64,000 nucleotides of DNA from Acrocarpospora corrugata (GTDB lineage Bacteria > Actinomycetota > Actinomycetes > Streptosporangiales > Streptosporangiaceae): contig NZ_BLAD01000043.1 of assembly GCF_009687845.1 (NCBI RefSeq), forward strand, positions 89,047-153,046, written 5' to 3'. The stretch's first letter is position 1. Each line of letters starts with the position of its first letter. Shown piece after piece: positions 55,690 through 64,000 of this stretch. The notes under the pieces were generated by a model, which was given only the letters and a program-made list of their open reading frames with translations, was not told the origin of the DNA and did not search any database. The translations under genes and the position numbers were made by a program.

Positions 55690-56153
55690 CAGACCGGGGT
55701 GTGGGAGTCCCAGGCCGAGGGGTCGTTGGACAGGTCGGTGACCCGCTTGGGCAGCTCGCCGCTGGCGATCTGGTCCAGGGTGACCTCCTCCAGGATGGCC
55801 CGCTCACTGGCTCGCAACGCGATCCACACCTGCTGCAGCGACTGCGCCGCCCCGGTGTAGCCGACATGCTCGGGCCGTTCGCCGCGCACGTTGGCCAGCG
55901 GGCCGTCCACCGCGCGGATCACGTCGGCCAGTGAGATCTGGGCGGCCGGGCGGGCCAGCACGTAGCCGCCCTCAGGGCCGCGCTGCCCGCGCACCAGACC
56001 GGCCCTGCGCATCTGCAGCAGGATGTTCTCCAGGTACTTGGGCGGCATCTCCTGCCCCTTGGCGAGCTCGCCCACAGTGGTGGGGCCCTCCCCTGCCGCG
56101 GCTAGTTCGGCGGCGGCGCGGAGGGCGTAGTCGACACGGGCAGAAAGTCGCAT
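55689..56153 (-). CDS. Rrf2-family transcriptional regulator
   Basis: The 154-residue protein has the Rrf2 winged helix (MRLSARVDYALRAAAELAAA, GELAKGQEMPPKYLENILLQMRRAGLVRGQRGPEGGYVLARP). It contains no cysteine, so it cannot hold the Fe-S cluster of IscR/NsrR members. It lies upstream of and overlapping the Nei-type gene by one base; control of that gene is plausible. Confidence 0.9.
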   Translation of the reverse strand: MRLSARVDYALRAAAELAAAGEGPTTVGELAKGQEMPPKYLENILLQMRRAGLVRGQRGPEGGYVLARPAAQISLADVIRAVDGPLANVRGERPEHVGYTGAAQSLQQVWIALRASERAILEEVTLDQIASGELPKRVTDLSNDPSAWDSHTPV

Positions 56154-56217
56154 GTTGTCGATTATCCCGCTCGGTTGGCAATGGTTGGACGGCAGGCCCG
56201 CAAATTGCGCGCCCGGC

Positions 56218-58053
56218 TCAGCTCAGCCGAAGCCGGACGACCACCGGCAGGTGGTCAGAGAACGGTACCCGGGGCACGGACGCCTCGACCACCTCCAGAC
56301 CGGGCGTCAGCAGCACATGGTCGATCCGCTTGACCGGATTCTCGGCCGGGGAGGTGGGCGGATCGCCCCGCGCGATCAGCGGGTCGGTGAGCCCGGCCGC
56401 CGTGAGCACCCGCATCTCCGGGTCGTCCTTGGTCAGGTTGAGGTCGCCCGCGAGGATCACCGGCCGGGTCGCGGCCAGGCTTTTCGCCAGCGCCGCCACT
56501 TCGGGCGCCTGGCCGGCGGGGGCCTGCAGGTGGGTGTTGACGATGCCGATCTCGCGCCCGCCCACGGTCAGCGCCGCCGTCTGGGCCTGGGCGCCGGTCG
56601 GGTAGTCGTGCTTGCCGAGCCGGTGCGAGACGACCTCCCTGACCGGCAGGTTGGTGAGCAGCGCGTCGCCCCAGAGTCGGTCGGCGGCGGGCGCGAAGTA
56701 GTAGCGCAGGCCGAGGCCGTGCGCGATCCGGTCCAGGTCGTCGTGGCCGCCGTTGAGCAGCCAGCCACGGTCGACCTCGCTGAGCAGGACCACGTCGGGG
56801 CGTACCGACGCGGCCCAGGCGGCGATCCGGTCCAGGTCGAGGGTGCCGGTCAGGCCGTAACCCATCCTGATGTTGTACGCGACGAGGGTGAACTCGCCGC
56901 CGTCCACGTTCTGGGTGGCCGGGATCGTCCGCCAGGTGAGACCGGCGACCAGCAGCGGCGGCAGGAGCAGGGCGGCCAGCGTGCCCGAGAGCAGGGACGG
57001 GAGCCCGATCCGGGGGGTCGGGATGAGATCGCGGCCGAGTCCGCGGCCGACGCCGGTCAGGGCGACCAGCACGCCGACGACCATCGGCACGACGGTGTTG
57101 GGGAAGCCCAGATCGGCGTCGTAGGAGGCGTAGAAGGCGAACGTGGCCACCAGGAACAGCAGGGCGCCGCCGAGCAGAGCCGCCCCGGGCCTGCGGCGGC
57201 CGGGGCTCAGGGTGGCCAGGCCCAGGCAGCCGCCGAGTCCGGCCGCCAGCAGGGTGGCCTGCGCGACCCCCGCGACCGGCGAGAAGATGCCGATCAGCAG
57301 GCCGGCCGGGAAGAGCACCCGGTAGACGCGGACCGGCGCGTTCGCCAGCAGCGGGGCGATCGCGAACGGGATCAGGCTGAGGCTGGCCACGCCGAGGGCC
57401 GCCACCGAGGCCGCCGCCGCGAGTTCGGTGGCGCCGGTGGACCAGGTGTCGGTGCCGGCCGCGCCCGGTCCCAGGTACTGGCCGGTCAGGAACAGGGCCG
57501 GGCCGAGCAGGAACCAGGCGGCCGTGGGAGCGACGAACTCGTCGGGCCGGGTTTTGAGGGTGGACCAGAGGAAGCCGGCCGAGACCAGGACGGTGGGGAA
57601 CCAGGGGAACAGGCCGTCCTGCCAGATCAGGTCCATGTGGTCGATGGTGAGGTGGAGCAGGCCGCTCAGGGCGAGTCCCAGGGTGATCCCGATCGGGGCC
57701 GCGGTACGGGGGAGGGTGCGGGCGCAGCCGTACAGGAAGAAGAGACCGGCGCAGACGCCGGCTGAAGCCAGGTAGAGCTGCGGGTCGCCGCCGTCGGTGG
57801 CCTGGAGGGCGATCCGGGTGGCGGCGAGGACGGCGGCGCCGCCGATCAGGACCGCGCGCGGGCCGAGGAAGCGGGCGATGACGATCGCGGTGAACGGGAT
57901 CACGAACCAGAGCGCGGCGAACAATCCGAGTTGTTCCGGCGGGGTGTCGCCGGCCCGGCCGTACAAGGTGATGAGGGAGGGCAGGAAGACCCGCAGCGCG
58001 TCGAGAAGGAGCAGGAGGCCCAGGGTTAGGGTGGCGATCGGCCATCTGGACAT
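56218..58053 (-). CDS. polytopic membrane protein with endonuclease/exonuclease/phosphatase domain
   Basis: The 611-residue protein has about 10-12 hydrophobic segments in residues 1-350 and a C-terminal exonuclease-endonuclease-phosphatase fold (FTLVAYNIRMGYG, VLLSEVDRGWLL, NTHLQAPAGQ, ILAGDLNLTKDDPEM, KRIDHVLL, SDHLPVVVRLRL), with metal and catalytic residues present. ATG 58053 follows GGAGGAG. The domain order suggests a membrane-bound phosphodiesterase acting on lipid-linked or extracytoplasmic substrates; nothing more specific can be said. Confidence 0.85.
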   Translation of the reverse strand: MSRWPIATLTLGLLLLLDALRVFLPSLITLYGRAGDTPPEQLGLFAALWFVIPFTAIVIARFLGPRAVLIGGAAVLAATRIALQATDGGDPQLYLASAGVCAGLFFLYGCARTLPRTAAPIGITLGLALSGLLHLTIDHMDLIWQDGLFPWFPTVLVSAGFLWSTLKTRPDEFVAPTAAWFLLGPALFLTGQYLGPGAAGTDTWSTGATELAAAASVAALGVASLSLIPFAIAPLLANAPVRVYRVLFPAGLLIGIFSPVAGVAQATLLAAGLGGCLGLATLSPGRRRPGAALLGGALLFLVATFAFYASYDADLGFPNTVVPMVVGVLVALTGVGRGLGRDLIPTPRIGLPSLLSGTLAALLLPPLLVAGLTWRTIPATQNVDGGEFTLVAYNIRMGYGLTGTLDLDRIAAWAASVRPDVVLLSEVDRGWLLNGGHDDLDRIAHGLGLRYYFAPAADRLWGDALLTNLPVREVVSHRLGKHDYPTGAQAQTAALTVGGREIGIVNTHLQAPAGQAPEVAALAKSLAATRPVILAGDLNLTKDDPEMRVLTAAGLTDPLIARGDPPTSPAENPVKRIDHVLLTPGLEVVEASVPRVPFSDHLPVVVRLRLS

Positions 58054-58213
58054 GAGCACTCCTCCGCGTCGGACAGGAGTGATCCTCGTAGTCCCCGGGA
58101 GCGGTATCAAGAGCCAATTTCCGGACCGCCGCCGAGTCGCTAAGCTGGCAGGAAACTTTGTTGATATTTTCGCAAGCTGCGTTAACCCGGGGGCGATCAT
58201 AGAAAGCAGGAGC

Positions 58214-59392
58214 ATGGAGCGACGTCCTGGCGTGCCCAGGCTGCTCCGGGAGATCAACGACCGGGCCGCACTGGAATTGTTGCTCGCCTCAGGACCGCTG
58301 ACCAGGGGGCAGATCGGCGACCTGACGGGCCTGTCCAAGGTGACCGCGTCCCAGACGCTGTCCCGTCTGGAGGAGCGCGGCCTGGTCGAGGTCGTCGGCG
58401 AGCAGGCGGGCAACCGCGGCCCGAACGCCGCGCTGTACGGCGTGATCGCCTCGTGCGCCTACGTCGCGGGGCTGGACGTGGGCCCGGAGTTCGTCACCGC
58501 CGCCATCGCCGACATCAACGGCGACGTGGTGGCCGAGGTGACCGCGCATCCGAACGGCCACGAGGACCCGGTCTCGGTGGTGCACAACGCCGTGGTGAAG
58601 GCGTGCAGGTCGGCCAAGGTGGCGCTGTCCCGGCTGCGCGGCGTGGTGATCGGCACGCCCGGCGTGGTCGACCCGCGCACCGGCGACGTGCGCTTCTCCT
58701 TCGACCTGCCGGACTGGCACGAGGGCGTGCACGAGGCGCTCGCCCGCGACCTGCGCAGGGACGTCACGATCGAGAACGACGTGAACCTGGTGGCCATCGC
58801 GGAACGCGCCAAAGGCGCCGCGCAGCAGGTGGACGACTTCGTGCTGCTCTGGGTCGGCCGGGGCATCGGCCTCGCCGTCGTCCTGGGCGGCCGGCTGCAC
58901 CGCGGCCGGTCCGGCAGCGCGGGCGAGATCGGCTACCTCCCGGTGCCCGGCGTCCCGCTGGCCGAGGATGTGCGGGCCACGCCCGGGCGGCTGCCGTCGC
59001 TCGCGGGCGGCCTCCAGTCCCTGGTCAGCTCCGAGGCGGTGATCGAACTCGCCGCCGAGTACGGCTTCGCCGCCGAAACCGCCGCCGAGGCCGTGACCGC
59101 CGCGGTGGCCGCCGGCGAGGAGGGCGACCGGCTGCTCGACGAGATCGCCTCCCGGCTGGCGCTGGGCGTCGCCTCGGTCTGCGTCGTCCTGGACCCCGGC
59201 CTGGTGGTGCTGGCCGGGGAGGTCGGCCAGGCCGGCGGGGCGTCGCTGACCGGCCGGGTGGAGACGGCCGTGGCCCGGATCTGCCCGATCCGCCCCCAGG
59301 TCGTCACCAGCGAGGTGACCGGCAGCCCGGTTCTGCGCGGCGCCGTGATCGCCGCTCTGGAGCAGGCCCGCGAGGAGATCTTCGCGTCCTGA
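58214..59392 (+). CDS. ROK-family transcriptional repressor
   Basis: The 392-residue protein joins an N-terminal MarR-like winged helix (LLASGPLTRGQIGDLTGLSKVTASQTLSRLEERG) to a ROK sugar-kinase-like domain (YVAGLDVGPEFVTAAIADINGDVV, GVVIGTPGVVDPRTG, IENDVNLVAIAERAKGA, GRSGSAGEIGYLP). The zinc-binding CxCG motif of NagC/Mlc is not evident. It likely responds to a sugar or sugar phosphate. ATG 58214 follows CAGGAG. No sugar gene is directly attached. Confidence 0.9.
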   Translation: MERRPGVPRLLREINDRAALELLLASGPLTRGQIGDLTGLSKVTASQTLSRLEERGLVEVVGEQAGNRGPNAALYGVIASCAYVAGLDVGPEFVTAAIADINGDVVAEVTAHPNGHEDPVSVVHNAVVKACRSAKVALSRLRGVVIGTPGVVDPRTGDVRFSFDLPDWHEGVHEALARDLRRDVTIENDVNLVAIAERAKGAAQQVDDFVLLWVGRGIGLAVVLGGRLHRGRSGSAGEIGYLPVPGVPLAEDVRATPGRLPSLAGGLQSLVSSEAVIELAAEYGFAAETAAEAVTAAVAAGEEGDRLLDEIASRLALGVASVCVVLDPGLVVLAGEVGQAGGASLTGRVETAVARICPIRPQVVTSEVTGSPVLRGAVIAALEQAREEIFAS

Positions 59393-59478
59393 CCGGTGTG
59401 ATGGATTCGTTACCCATAGCGGGTATTTGACGCGGATGACCGCCCTCTCTTCTGTGCGGAGAAGAGATGGAGGTCCCC

Positions 59479-61110
59479 ATGTGGACGATCGACTATCAGG
59501 AGATCCCGGAGCCGGGCTCACCGGACACCGCGGGCGCTCTGGTCTTTCCGCGCGAACTCCTTGAGGAGCACGGCGCGCGGGTGCTCGACCCGGCCGCGGT
59601 CTCCCTCGGGCCCGGCGAGCCGGTGCCCGGTTCGACCGTGTACCACGCGGACATGCTGCTGGTCCCGACCCAGTTCCTCGCCGAACCCGCCCTGCGGGAC
59701 TGGTTCGCCAGGGCCCTGGACGAGCTCGGCCTCACCGCCACCCCGCCCCGCGACGTGGGGGATTCCAACGAGGAGTTCACCGACTGGCGCGCGGTCGTCC
59801 TGAAGGTCGCCCGCGGCGTGGTGGAGGTGGACGCCTGGCCGGTCCTCCAGCACCTGCGCACCCGCCTGCCCCAGCCCACCGACGAGCAGGCGTCGGCCGA
59901 GGAACGCATCCTCAGGTACGGCCGCCAGATCACCCTCAACCACGTCATGCTCGGCTCGGCCTTCACCGGCATGGCCCAGCTCGGCGGCGAACCGGTCACC
60001 GACGGCCACGGCCTGCCCGGCGACCACCAGGCCACCACCGGTTTCGGGTACGCCACCCGCGCCCCGGTCCAGGTCGTCCGGCCGAAGCCGGAGCCGGACC
60101 CGAACTACCAGGGCCGCCGGCCCGTGGTGGCGCTCATCGACACCGGCAGCGCGCACCACGACTGGTTCCCGTGGACCGAGAAGTGGACCGCGAACGACCA
60201 GTTCCTGGTCAGCACCGCCGCCCAGGAGAAGATCCTCGCGGGCACGCCGGTCAACGACGCGCGCCGCCGCCCCGTGCCGGTGATCCGCGACCACGTGGAC
60301 GGGCCGGTCTCTGGACGTCCACTGCTCGGGCTGGTCAACGCGCAGGCCGGGCACGCCACCTTCGAGGCCGGGCTGATCCACCAGCTGGCGCCGGACGCCC
60401 GGATCCTCAACCTGCGCGCGATGTTCCCCAGCGGCCTGGCCTCCGAGCACGCGGTGCGGATCGCCCTGCAGTACGTGCTCGACCTGGTGAAGGCCGCCCA
60501 GCGCGACCCGAACCAGGGCCTGTTCGTCGACGTGGTCTCGCTGTCCTGCGGCTACTTCAGCGAGAACGACGAGGACCGCAGGTACACCCAGGCGATGGAG
60601 AACCTGGTCGACGAGCTGCGCCGGCGGGGAGTGATGGTGGTCGCGGCGGCGGGAAACTTCGCCGCGTCCCGCGCCTTCTACCCATCCGGACTGGCGGGCG
60701 CCCCGGACGAGGAGTTCCGGGCGTACGAACGGGCACCGATCTTCGGCGTCGGCGCCAGCAACCCGAACGGCTCGATCGCCATCTTCAGCAACGCCGGCAA
60801 GGCGATCAAGTACCACGCCCCCGGGGCCATGCTGATCAGCACCTTCCCCGACACCATCCGGGGCTCGACAGGACCCCGAGTAGAACTCACGTTCAAAGCC
60901 GGCACCCGCGAATGGACCCGCGCCTCCTTCGACGCCGACGACTTCAACAGCGGCTTCGCCCTATGGAGCGGCACCTCATTCGCGGCCCCGGTCCTCGCCG
61001 GACGGGTGCTCGCCCACCTGATCCGAGACCACCAAGCCACCCTGGCCGACGTCGGCCTCACCGAAACACTGAAACGAGGTAAGGCAGTCGTGCGGAAGCT
61101 CCAAACATGA
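59479..61110 (+). CDS. S8 (subtilisin-like) serine protease without signal peptide
   Basis: The 543-residue protein carries a full subtilase triad: Asp221 in VALIDTGSAHHDWF, His292 in GHATFEAG, and Ser500 in WSGTSFAAPVLAG, with oxyanion Asn393 in AAAGNF. The first ~200 residues form a non-protease N-terminal region with no signal or membrane segment, so it is cytoplasmic. ATG 59479 follows GGAGG; an ATG 12 bp upstream is also possible. Its stop overlaps the sigma-factor start (ATGA). The triad is probably a regulatory or conflict module (inference). Confidence 0.88.
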   Translation: MWTIDYQEIPEPGSPDTAGALVFPRELLEEHGARVLDPAAVSLGPGEPVPGSTVYHADMLLVPTQFLAEPALRDWFARALDELGLTATPPRDVGDSNEEFTDWRAVVLKVARGVVEVDAWPVLQHLRTRLPQPTDEQASAEERILRYGRQITLNHVMLGSAFTGMAQLGGEPVTDGHGLPGDHQATTGFGYATRAPVQVVRPKPEPDPNYQGRRPVVALIDTGSAHHDWFPWTEKWTANDQFLVSTAAQEKILAGTPVNDARRRPVPVIRDHVDGPVSGRPLLGLVNAQAGHATFEAGLIHQLAPDARILNLRAMFPSGLASEHAVRIALQYVLDLVKAAQRDPNQGLFVDVVSLSCGYFSENDEDRRYTQAMENLVDELRRRGVMVVAAAGNFAASRAFYPSGLAGAPDEEFRAYERAPIFGVGASNPNGSIAIFSNAGKAIKYHAPGAMLISTFPDTIRGSTGPRVELTFKAGTREWTRASFDADDFNSGFALWSGTSFAAPVLAGRVLAHLIRDHQATLADVGLTETLKRGKAVVRKLQT

Positions 61111-61916
61111 CCGGCCTACCCGACCGCGCGGAAGTCCCCGCCACGACCGAGCTATCCGTGCGTGCGGAAGTTCCGGTCGTGACCGGGCTATCCGGCCAGG
61201 CGGAAGCTCCAGACAGGACCGGGCTACGCGACCGCGCGGAAGTTCCGGTCGTGAACGGGTTACCCAGCCGTGCGGAAGCTTCGGACCTAAGCGGGTTACC
61301 CGGGCGTGCGTCTTCTTTCGGTACGGCCGATCGCGGTCATGAGCGCCGCGATCGGCTGGCCGGACTGCTGGCGCGGGCCCAGGTGGGGGAGCGGGCCGCC
61401 TGGGACGCGTTGGTCGCCGAACTCACCCCGATGCTCTGGCACACCGCGCGCGGCCAGGGCCTCGGGTACGAATCGGCCCAGGACGTGGTGCAGACCACCT
61501 GGCTCGTCCTGGTCCGTCGCCAGCACTCGATCAACACTCCGGGGGCGTTGATCGAGTGGCTGGTGACGACGGCTCGCCGGGAGGCGTGGCGGGCCAGGGC
61601 CCGGGAGCGCTCCGCCGACCTGCTCGGCGAGGACGCCCTGGACGAGGTCCGGGATCCCGTCCCGCTCCCGGAGGAGCTGCTGCTGGCGGACGAGCGCCAG
61701 CGCGCGCTGTGGCGGGCGGTGGGCTCGCTGTCCCGGCGCTGCCAGGTCCTGCTGCGCGTCATCGCGTTCGCGCCGCAGCCGCACTACGACGCGGTCGCCC
61801 GGGCGCTGGACATGCCCAAGGGCAGCATCGGCCCGACCCGGGGCAGGTGCCTGGCCAAACTACGCCAGACGCTGACCACCGATCCGGCCTGGAACCCCGA
61901 CTGGAGGGCCCCATGA
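61107..61916 (+). CDS. sigma-70 family (ECF-like) RNA polymerase sigma factor with N-terminal repeats
   Basis: Residues ~85-265 form sigma region 2 (ERAAWDALVAELTPMLWHTARGQGLGYESAQDVVQTTWLVLVRR) and region 4 (LSRRCQVLLRVIAFAPQPHYDAVARALDMPKGSIGPTRGRCLAKLRQTL). The first ~70 residues are about five 12-residue repeats of type TGLxxRAEVPxx and contain two TTA codons (61260, 61296). ATG 61107 overlaps the subtilase stop, and its own stop overlaps the next gene's ATG, so all three are coupled. No membrane anti-sigma factor is next to it; the protease may regulate it. Confidence 0.87.
   Translation: MTGLPDRAEVPATTELSVRAEVPVVTGLSGQAEAPDRTGLRDRAEVPVVNGLPSRAEASDLSGLPGRASSFGTADRGHERRDRLAGLLARAQVGERAAWDALVAELTPMLWHTARGQGLGYESAQDVVQTTWLVLVRRQHSINTPGALIEWLVTTARREAWRARARERSADLLGEDALDEVRDPVPLPEELLLADERQRALWRAVGSLSRRCQVLLRVIAFAPQPHYDAVARALDMPKGSIGPTRGRCLAKLRQTLTTDPAWNPDWRAP
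61110..61322 (+). repeat. 36-bp tandem repeats at the start of the sigma-factor gene
   Basis: Five 36-bp units starting at 61110, 61146, 61182, 61218 and 61254, plus a degenerate sixth at 61290, encode 12-residue repeats with the core GL-x2-RAEVP. Units carry unusual CTA/TTA leucine codons. Confidence 0.85.
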
Positions 61917-62371
61917 GCGAGGGCGAGCCCGACAGACAGGACGTCTTCGTCGTCGAGGAGCTGGAACGGCTCTACGCGCAGGTGGATCCGGTGCCCCCCG
62001 GACTGGTGGCGCGGATCGCCTTCGCGCTGGAACTGGCGTCCGGCGACTGCGAGATCCTGCGCCCCCGGGAGGAGGCCGCCGCAGGCGTACGCGGCGGCGA
62101 GACACGAACGATCACATTCGACAGCCCGGCCCTGACCGTCATGATCGACATCTCCGAGCGCCCAGACGGCCCCGTCCGGGTGGACGGCTGGCTCGCCCCT
62201 CCTGCCGGGCACCTGGTCGAACTGCGCGGCCCACACGGCCTGACCACGGTGACAGCCGACCAGGACGGCCGTTTCGTCCTGGACGGGGTCCCCCGCGGCC
62301 TGGTCCAGATCGTGGTCCGGGCAGTAGCGGGTAGCGAAGCACTCGCCCTGACCCCGTCGTTCGTCCTCTGA
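61913..62371 (+). CDS. small protein with carboxypeptidase-regulatory-like domain, coupled to sigma factor
   Basis: The 152-residue product has a helical N-terminus (VEELERLYAQVDPVPPGLVARIAFALEL) and a C-terminal beta-sandwich resembling a carboxypeptidase-regulatory domain (VRVDGWLAPPAGHLVELRGPHG, TADQDGRFVLDGVPRGLVQIVV). ATG 61913 overlaps the sigma TGA by 4 bp. No signal or membrane segment is seen. An anti-sigma role is plausible from position but not shown by sequence. Confidence 0.75.
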   Translation: MSEGEPDRQDVFVVEELERLYAQVDPVPPGLVARIAFALELASGDCEILRPREEAAAGVRGGETRTITFDSPALTVMIDISERPDGPVRVDGWLAPPAGHLVELRGPHGLTTVTADQDGRFVLDGVPRGLVQIVVRAVAGSEALALTPSFVL

Positions 62372-62375
62372 TCCC

Positions 62376-62421
<46 letters not shown>

Positions 62422-62643
62422 AGTAAACCTGGTTGGTCAGGGCGTCCCGTGTTTTCCGTGACACCTGGTTTCTTTGGGTGACCAACTGAGTGGCTAGGTT
62501 GCCCAAGATCTTGGTTTCTCGCTGTCGCTCCGCTCAGCGCGACAGGCCGAATCTGTTCCGGTAAGCGGGGCCCCGGGGTCACGTTCAGCGGAGTGGTGTA
62601 ATAGGTGGCCGTGGATCTGTGGATCACACAGTCTGAGATGGGG
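62422..62643. other. non-coding interval after tRNA fragment
   Basis: This 222-bp stretch has no convincing gene or terminator. Partial repeats such as ACCTGGTTGGTCA (62427) and ACCTGGTTTCTTTGGGTGACCAAC (62463) occur just after the tRNA scar, as seen at attachment regions. Base composition is a little less GC-rich than the flanks. Confidence 0.4.
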
Positions 62644-64000
62644 TTACGCGAGGTGTTCTGAGAACCGTCCGATCGCGGATGCGAGCGCGTCGTCCACTAG
62701 TTGCTGGATTTCTGGCCATCGTGCGTCGAGATCGTCTGTGTAGACCAGGGTGGCGCTGTCCGGGGTGTTCGAATGCTCGAACACTCGGAAAAGGAGTTCT
62801 TGGCGGTCGCTGTCTGTGGGGGCGGCGTTGAGGACCTCGGCGTACACGGTGACCGCCAGAACGCCGGTCTCTCCTTGGCCGACCTTCTGCACTGCGGTGA
62901 TGAATCTCAGCAGGCTGCCGCGCAGGCGCAGGTGCAGGCGGGCCCACCAGGAGCCGGCTGAGAGATTGGTGTAAAAGTCCGCGAGATTGGCGGCGTGGAC
63001 AAGCTGGCCATGCCAATATCCGGCCTTCTCGTCTGGAGGCACCGCGCTGTCGAGGGATACCATCGCCCGCCGGTCGAGTTCCCGGAACACCTCCTCAAGC
63101 TGCGTGGAGAGCGCCCGCAGGAAATCGACCAGTCGGGTGTGGGCCGCCGTCGCCAACTGGGCGCTGCGCTCGGCTTTGAGGTTGCGATCGGTCACCTCCC
63201 TGGCGCGAAGCCTGGTGGCGTATGCCCGTGCCACGGCGACCGCGCCGCTCGCCTGCGGGGATGGTGACAGCGGCGCCTGCAGTTCAGCTCGAAGGGCCCG
63301 CTCTTCCAGGAGTGCGAAGAAGCGGACGAGCGGCCGGAGGTCCCCCGAATTGGCTTCGTCAAGGGCGGCGATGTACTCGGCGCGCTGAAGGCGGTCCACC
63401 GCGATTGGAGCGAAGTGCCCTTTTTGTAGTGCGAGCAGCGTGAGGGCTCGGGCGACTCTGCCGTTCCCGTCGGAGAACGGATGGATCAGAATGAATCGGT
63501 GATGCAGCCACGCGGCCCGTACGAGGGGATGCCGGTCGGCTGTGTCCCGGTAGAGCTCGACGAGGCGCTCCATCTCCTCGTCCACGAACAAGGGCGGCGT
63601 GCACTCCAGCTTTGTTCCGTCGGCCCTGGTGATCTCGTTTTTCAGGTCCTTCCACACGCCAGGCTTGAGTGGCACCCTCACGAGATTGCCGAACTGGTCT
63701 CTGGCGTCATAGTGCGTCTGGTGGCGGACAATGATCGAGTGAAGCGTCTTGATGAAATGGAGTGAAAGGTCCTGGTCGTCTCGTGACCAGTCGACCAGGT
63801 AGGCGAGCGCTTCGAACTGATCGCGAATGATGTCGAGCGTGGATTCGGTGACGTCGCCCTCGGAAAGCGCGACTTCGGTGGTCAACCCCTCGGCGACGAG
63901 AGCTTCGGTCACACCCCAGCTCACATCGTAAAGACGTTCAATGATGCCGGTCTCAATGGCGTGCTTCCGAAGGCGGCGCTTCAGGGATGCCTCAACCTCG
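62644..64000 (-). CDS. Fic/DOC-domain protein, 5' end outside window
   Basis: The frame is open across the right window edge: codons upstream of the GTG at 63924 read IIERLYDVSWGVTEAL without a stop, so the protein is longer than 451 residues. The catalytic Fic motif HPFSDGNGRVAR is complete, with the flap region (RVPLKPGVWKDLKNE) before it. Fic enzymes transfer AMP or other nucleotides to protein hydroxyls. The C-terminal ~200 residues are helical and unrecognised. No inhibitory (S/T)xxxE(G/N) helix is seen in the visible part. Confidence 0.88.
   Translation of the reverse strand, partial: EVEASLKRRLRKHAIETGIIERLYDVSWGVTEALVAEGLTTEVALSEGDVTESTLDIIRDQFEALAYLVDWSRDDQDLSLHFIKTLHSIIVRHQTHYDARDQFGNLVRVPLKPGVWKDLKNEITRADGTKLECTPPLFVDEEMERLVELYRDTADRHPLVRAAWLHHRFILIHPFSDGNGRVARALTLLALQKGHFAPIAVDRLQRAEYIAALDEANSGDLRPLVRFFALLEERALRAELQAPLSPSPQASGAVAVARAYATRLRAREVTDRNLKAERSAQLATAAHTRLVDFLRALSTQLEEVFRELDRRAMVSLDSAVPPDEKAGYWHGQLVHAANLADFYTNLSAGSWWARLHLRLRGSLLRFITAVQKVGQGETGVLAVTVYAEVLNAAPTDSDRQELLFRVFEHSNTPDSATLVYTDDLDARWPEIQQLVDDALASAIGRFSEHLA

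Noticed and set aside
58140-58213. ROK operator upstream of the ROK gene
   Set aside because: The AT-rich stretch around CTTTGTTGATATTTTCGCAAG has only weak dyad symmetry when checked base by base.

Overview
This window is chromosomal DNA from a high-GC actinomycete. Streptosporangiales is my best guess. The grounds are the GC-rich third codon positions, frequent GTG starts, many 4-bp ATGA/GTGA gene overlaps, the infB-DUF503-rbfA-nrnA-truB-ribF-rpsO-pnp-M16 order, a pgsA-cinA-clgR block, menaquinone biosynthesis (menA), a SARP/AfsR-type regulator, and ABC sugar importers without a local ATPase.

Layout: 1-12.3 kb is a translation/RNA-processing core (infB missing its 5' end, DUF503, rbfA, nrnA, truB, ribF, an unknown gene, rpsO, pnp, an M16 protease, dapB). 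12.3-20.7 kb is mixed accessory: menA with a GNAT gene, a CGNR zinc-finger regulator, a divergent MocR/EamA pair sharing a CATG start overlap, two paralogous double-winged-helix GntR proteins, radC, a GntR/UTRA regulator, and an RsbW-like ATPase coupled to a small protein. 20.8-23.6 kb holds dapA and RNase J. 23.6-28.4 kb is an AfsR-like regulator coupled to an MFS exporter, followed by a DUF402 gene.

29-48.2 kb is a pectin/galacturonate island. It has two secreted PL1 pectate lyases, an ABC importer (solute-binding lipoprotein and two permeases), and an intact oxidative uronate route: NAD-dependent uronate dehydrogenase candidate, enolase-superfamily cycloisomerase/dehydratase, KdgD, and 2-oxoglutarate-semialdehyde dehydrogenase. 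A second branch for unsaturated uronates has KduI, KduD, KdgK and an SSS transporter. Here kduI/kduD are collapsed into a broken fusion and the transporter carries three lesions. Two local regulators fit two operator types. A LacI protein fits two TGCAACCGRTTGCA palindromes between the divergent operons. An IclR protein fits a 17-bp GTTCC-N7-GGAAC motif found as tandem pairs exactly 20 bp apart in front of three transcription units, plus one near-perfect single site upstream of the second pectate lyase.

48.3-58 kb returns to housekeeping genes: ftsK, a RodZ-like protein, rimO, pgsA, cinA, clgR, a Nei-type glycosylase with an Rrf2 regulator, and a membrane endonuclease/phosphatase-fold protein. 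58.2-64 kb is accessory: a ROK repressor, a translationally coupled triad (non-secreted subtilase, sigma factor with an N-terminal 12-residue repeat, small carboxypeptidase-regulatory-like protein), a 3' tRNA-Pro fragment that looks like an attachment-site scar, and a Fic-domain protein whose 5' end lies beyond the window.

All calls come from reading the sequence. No database search was run.
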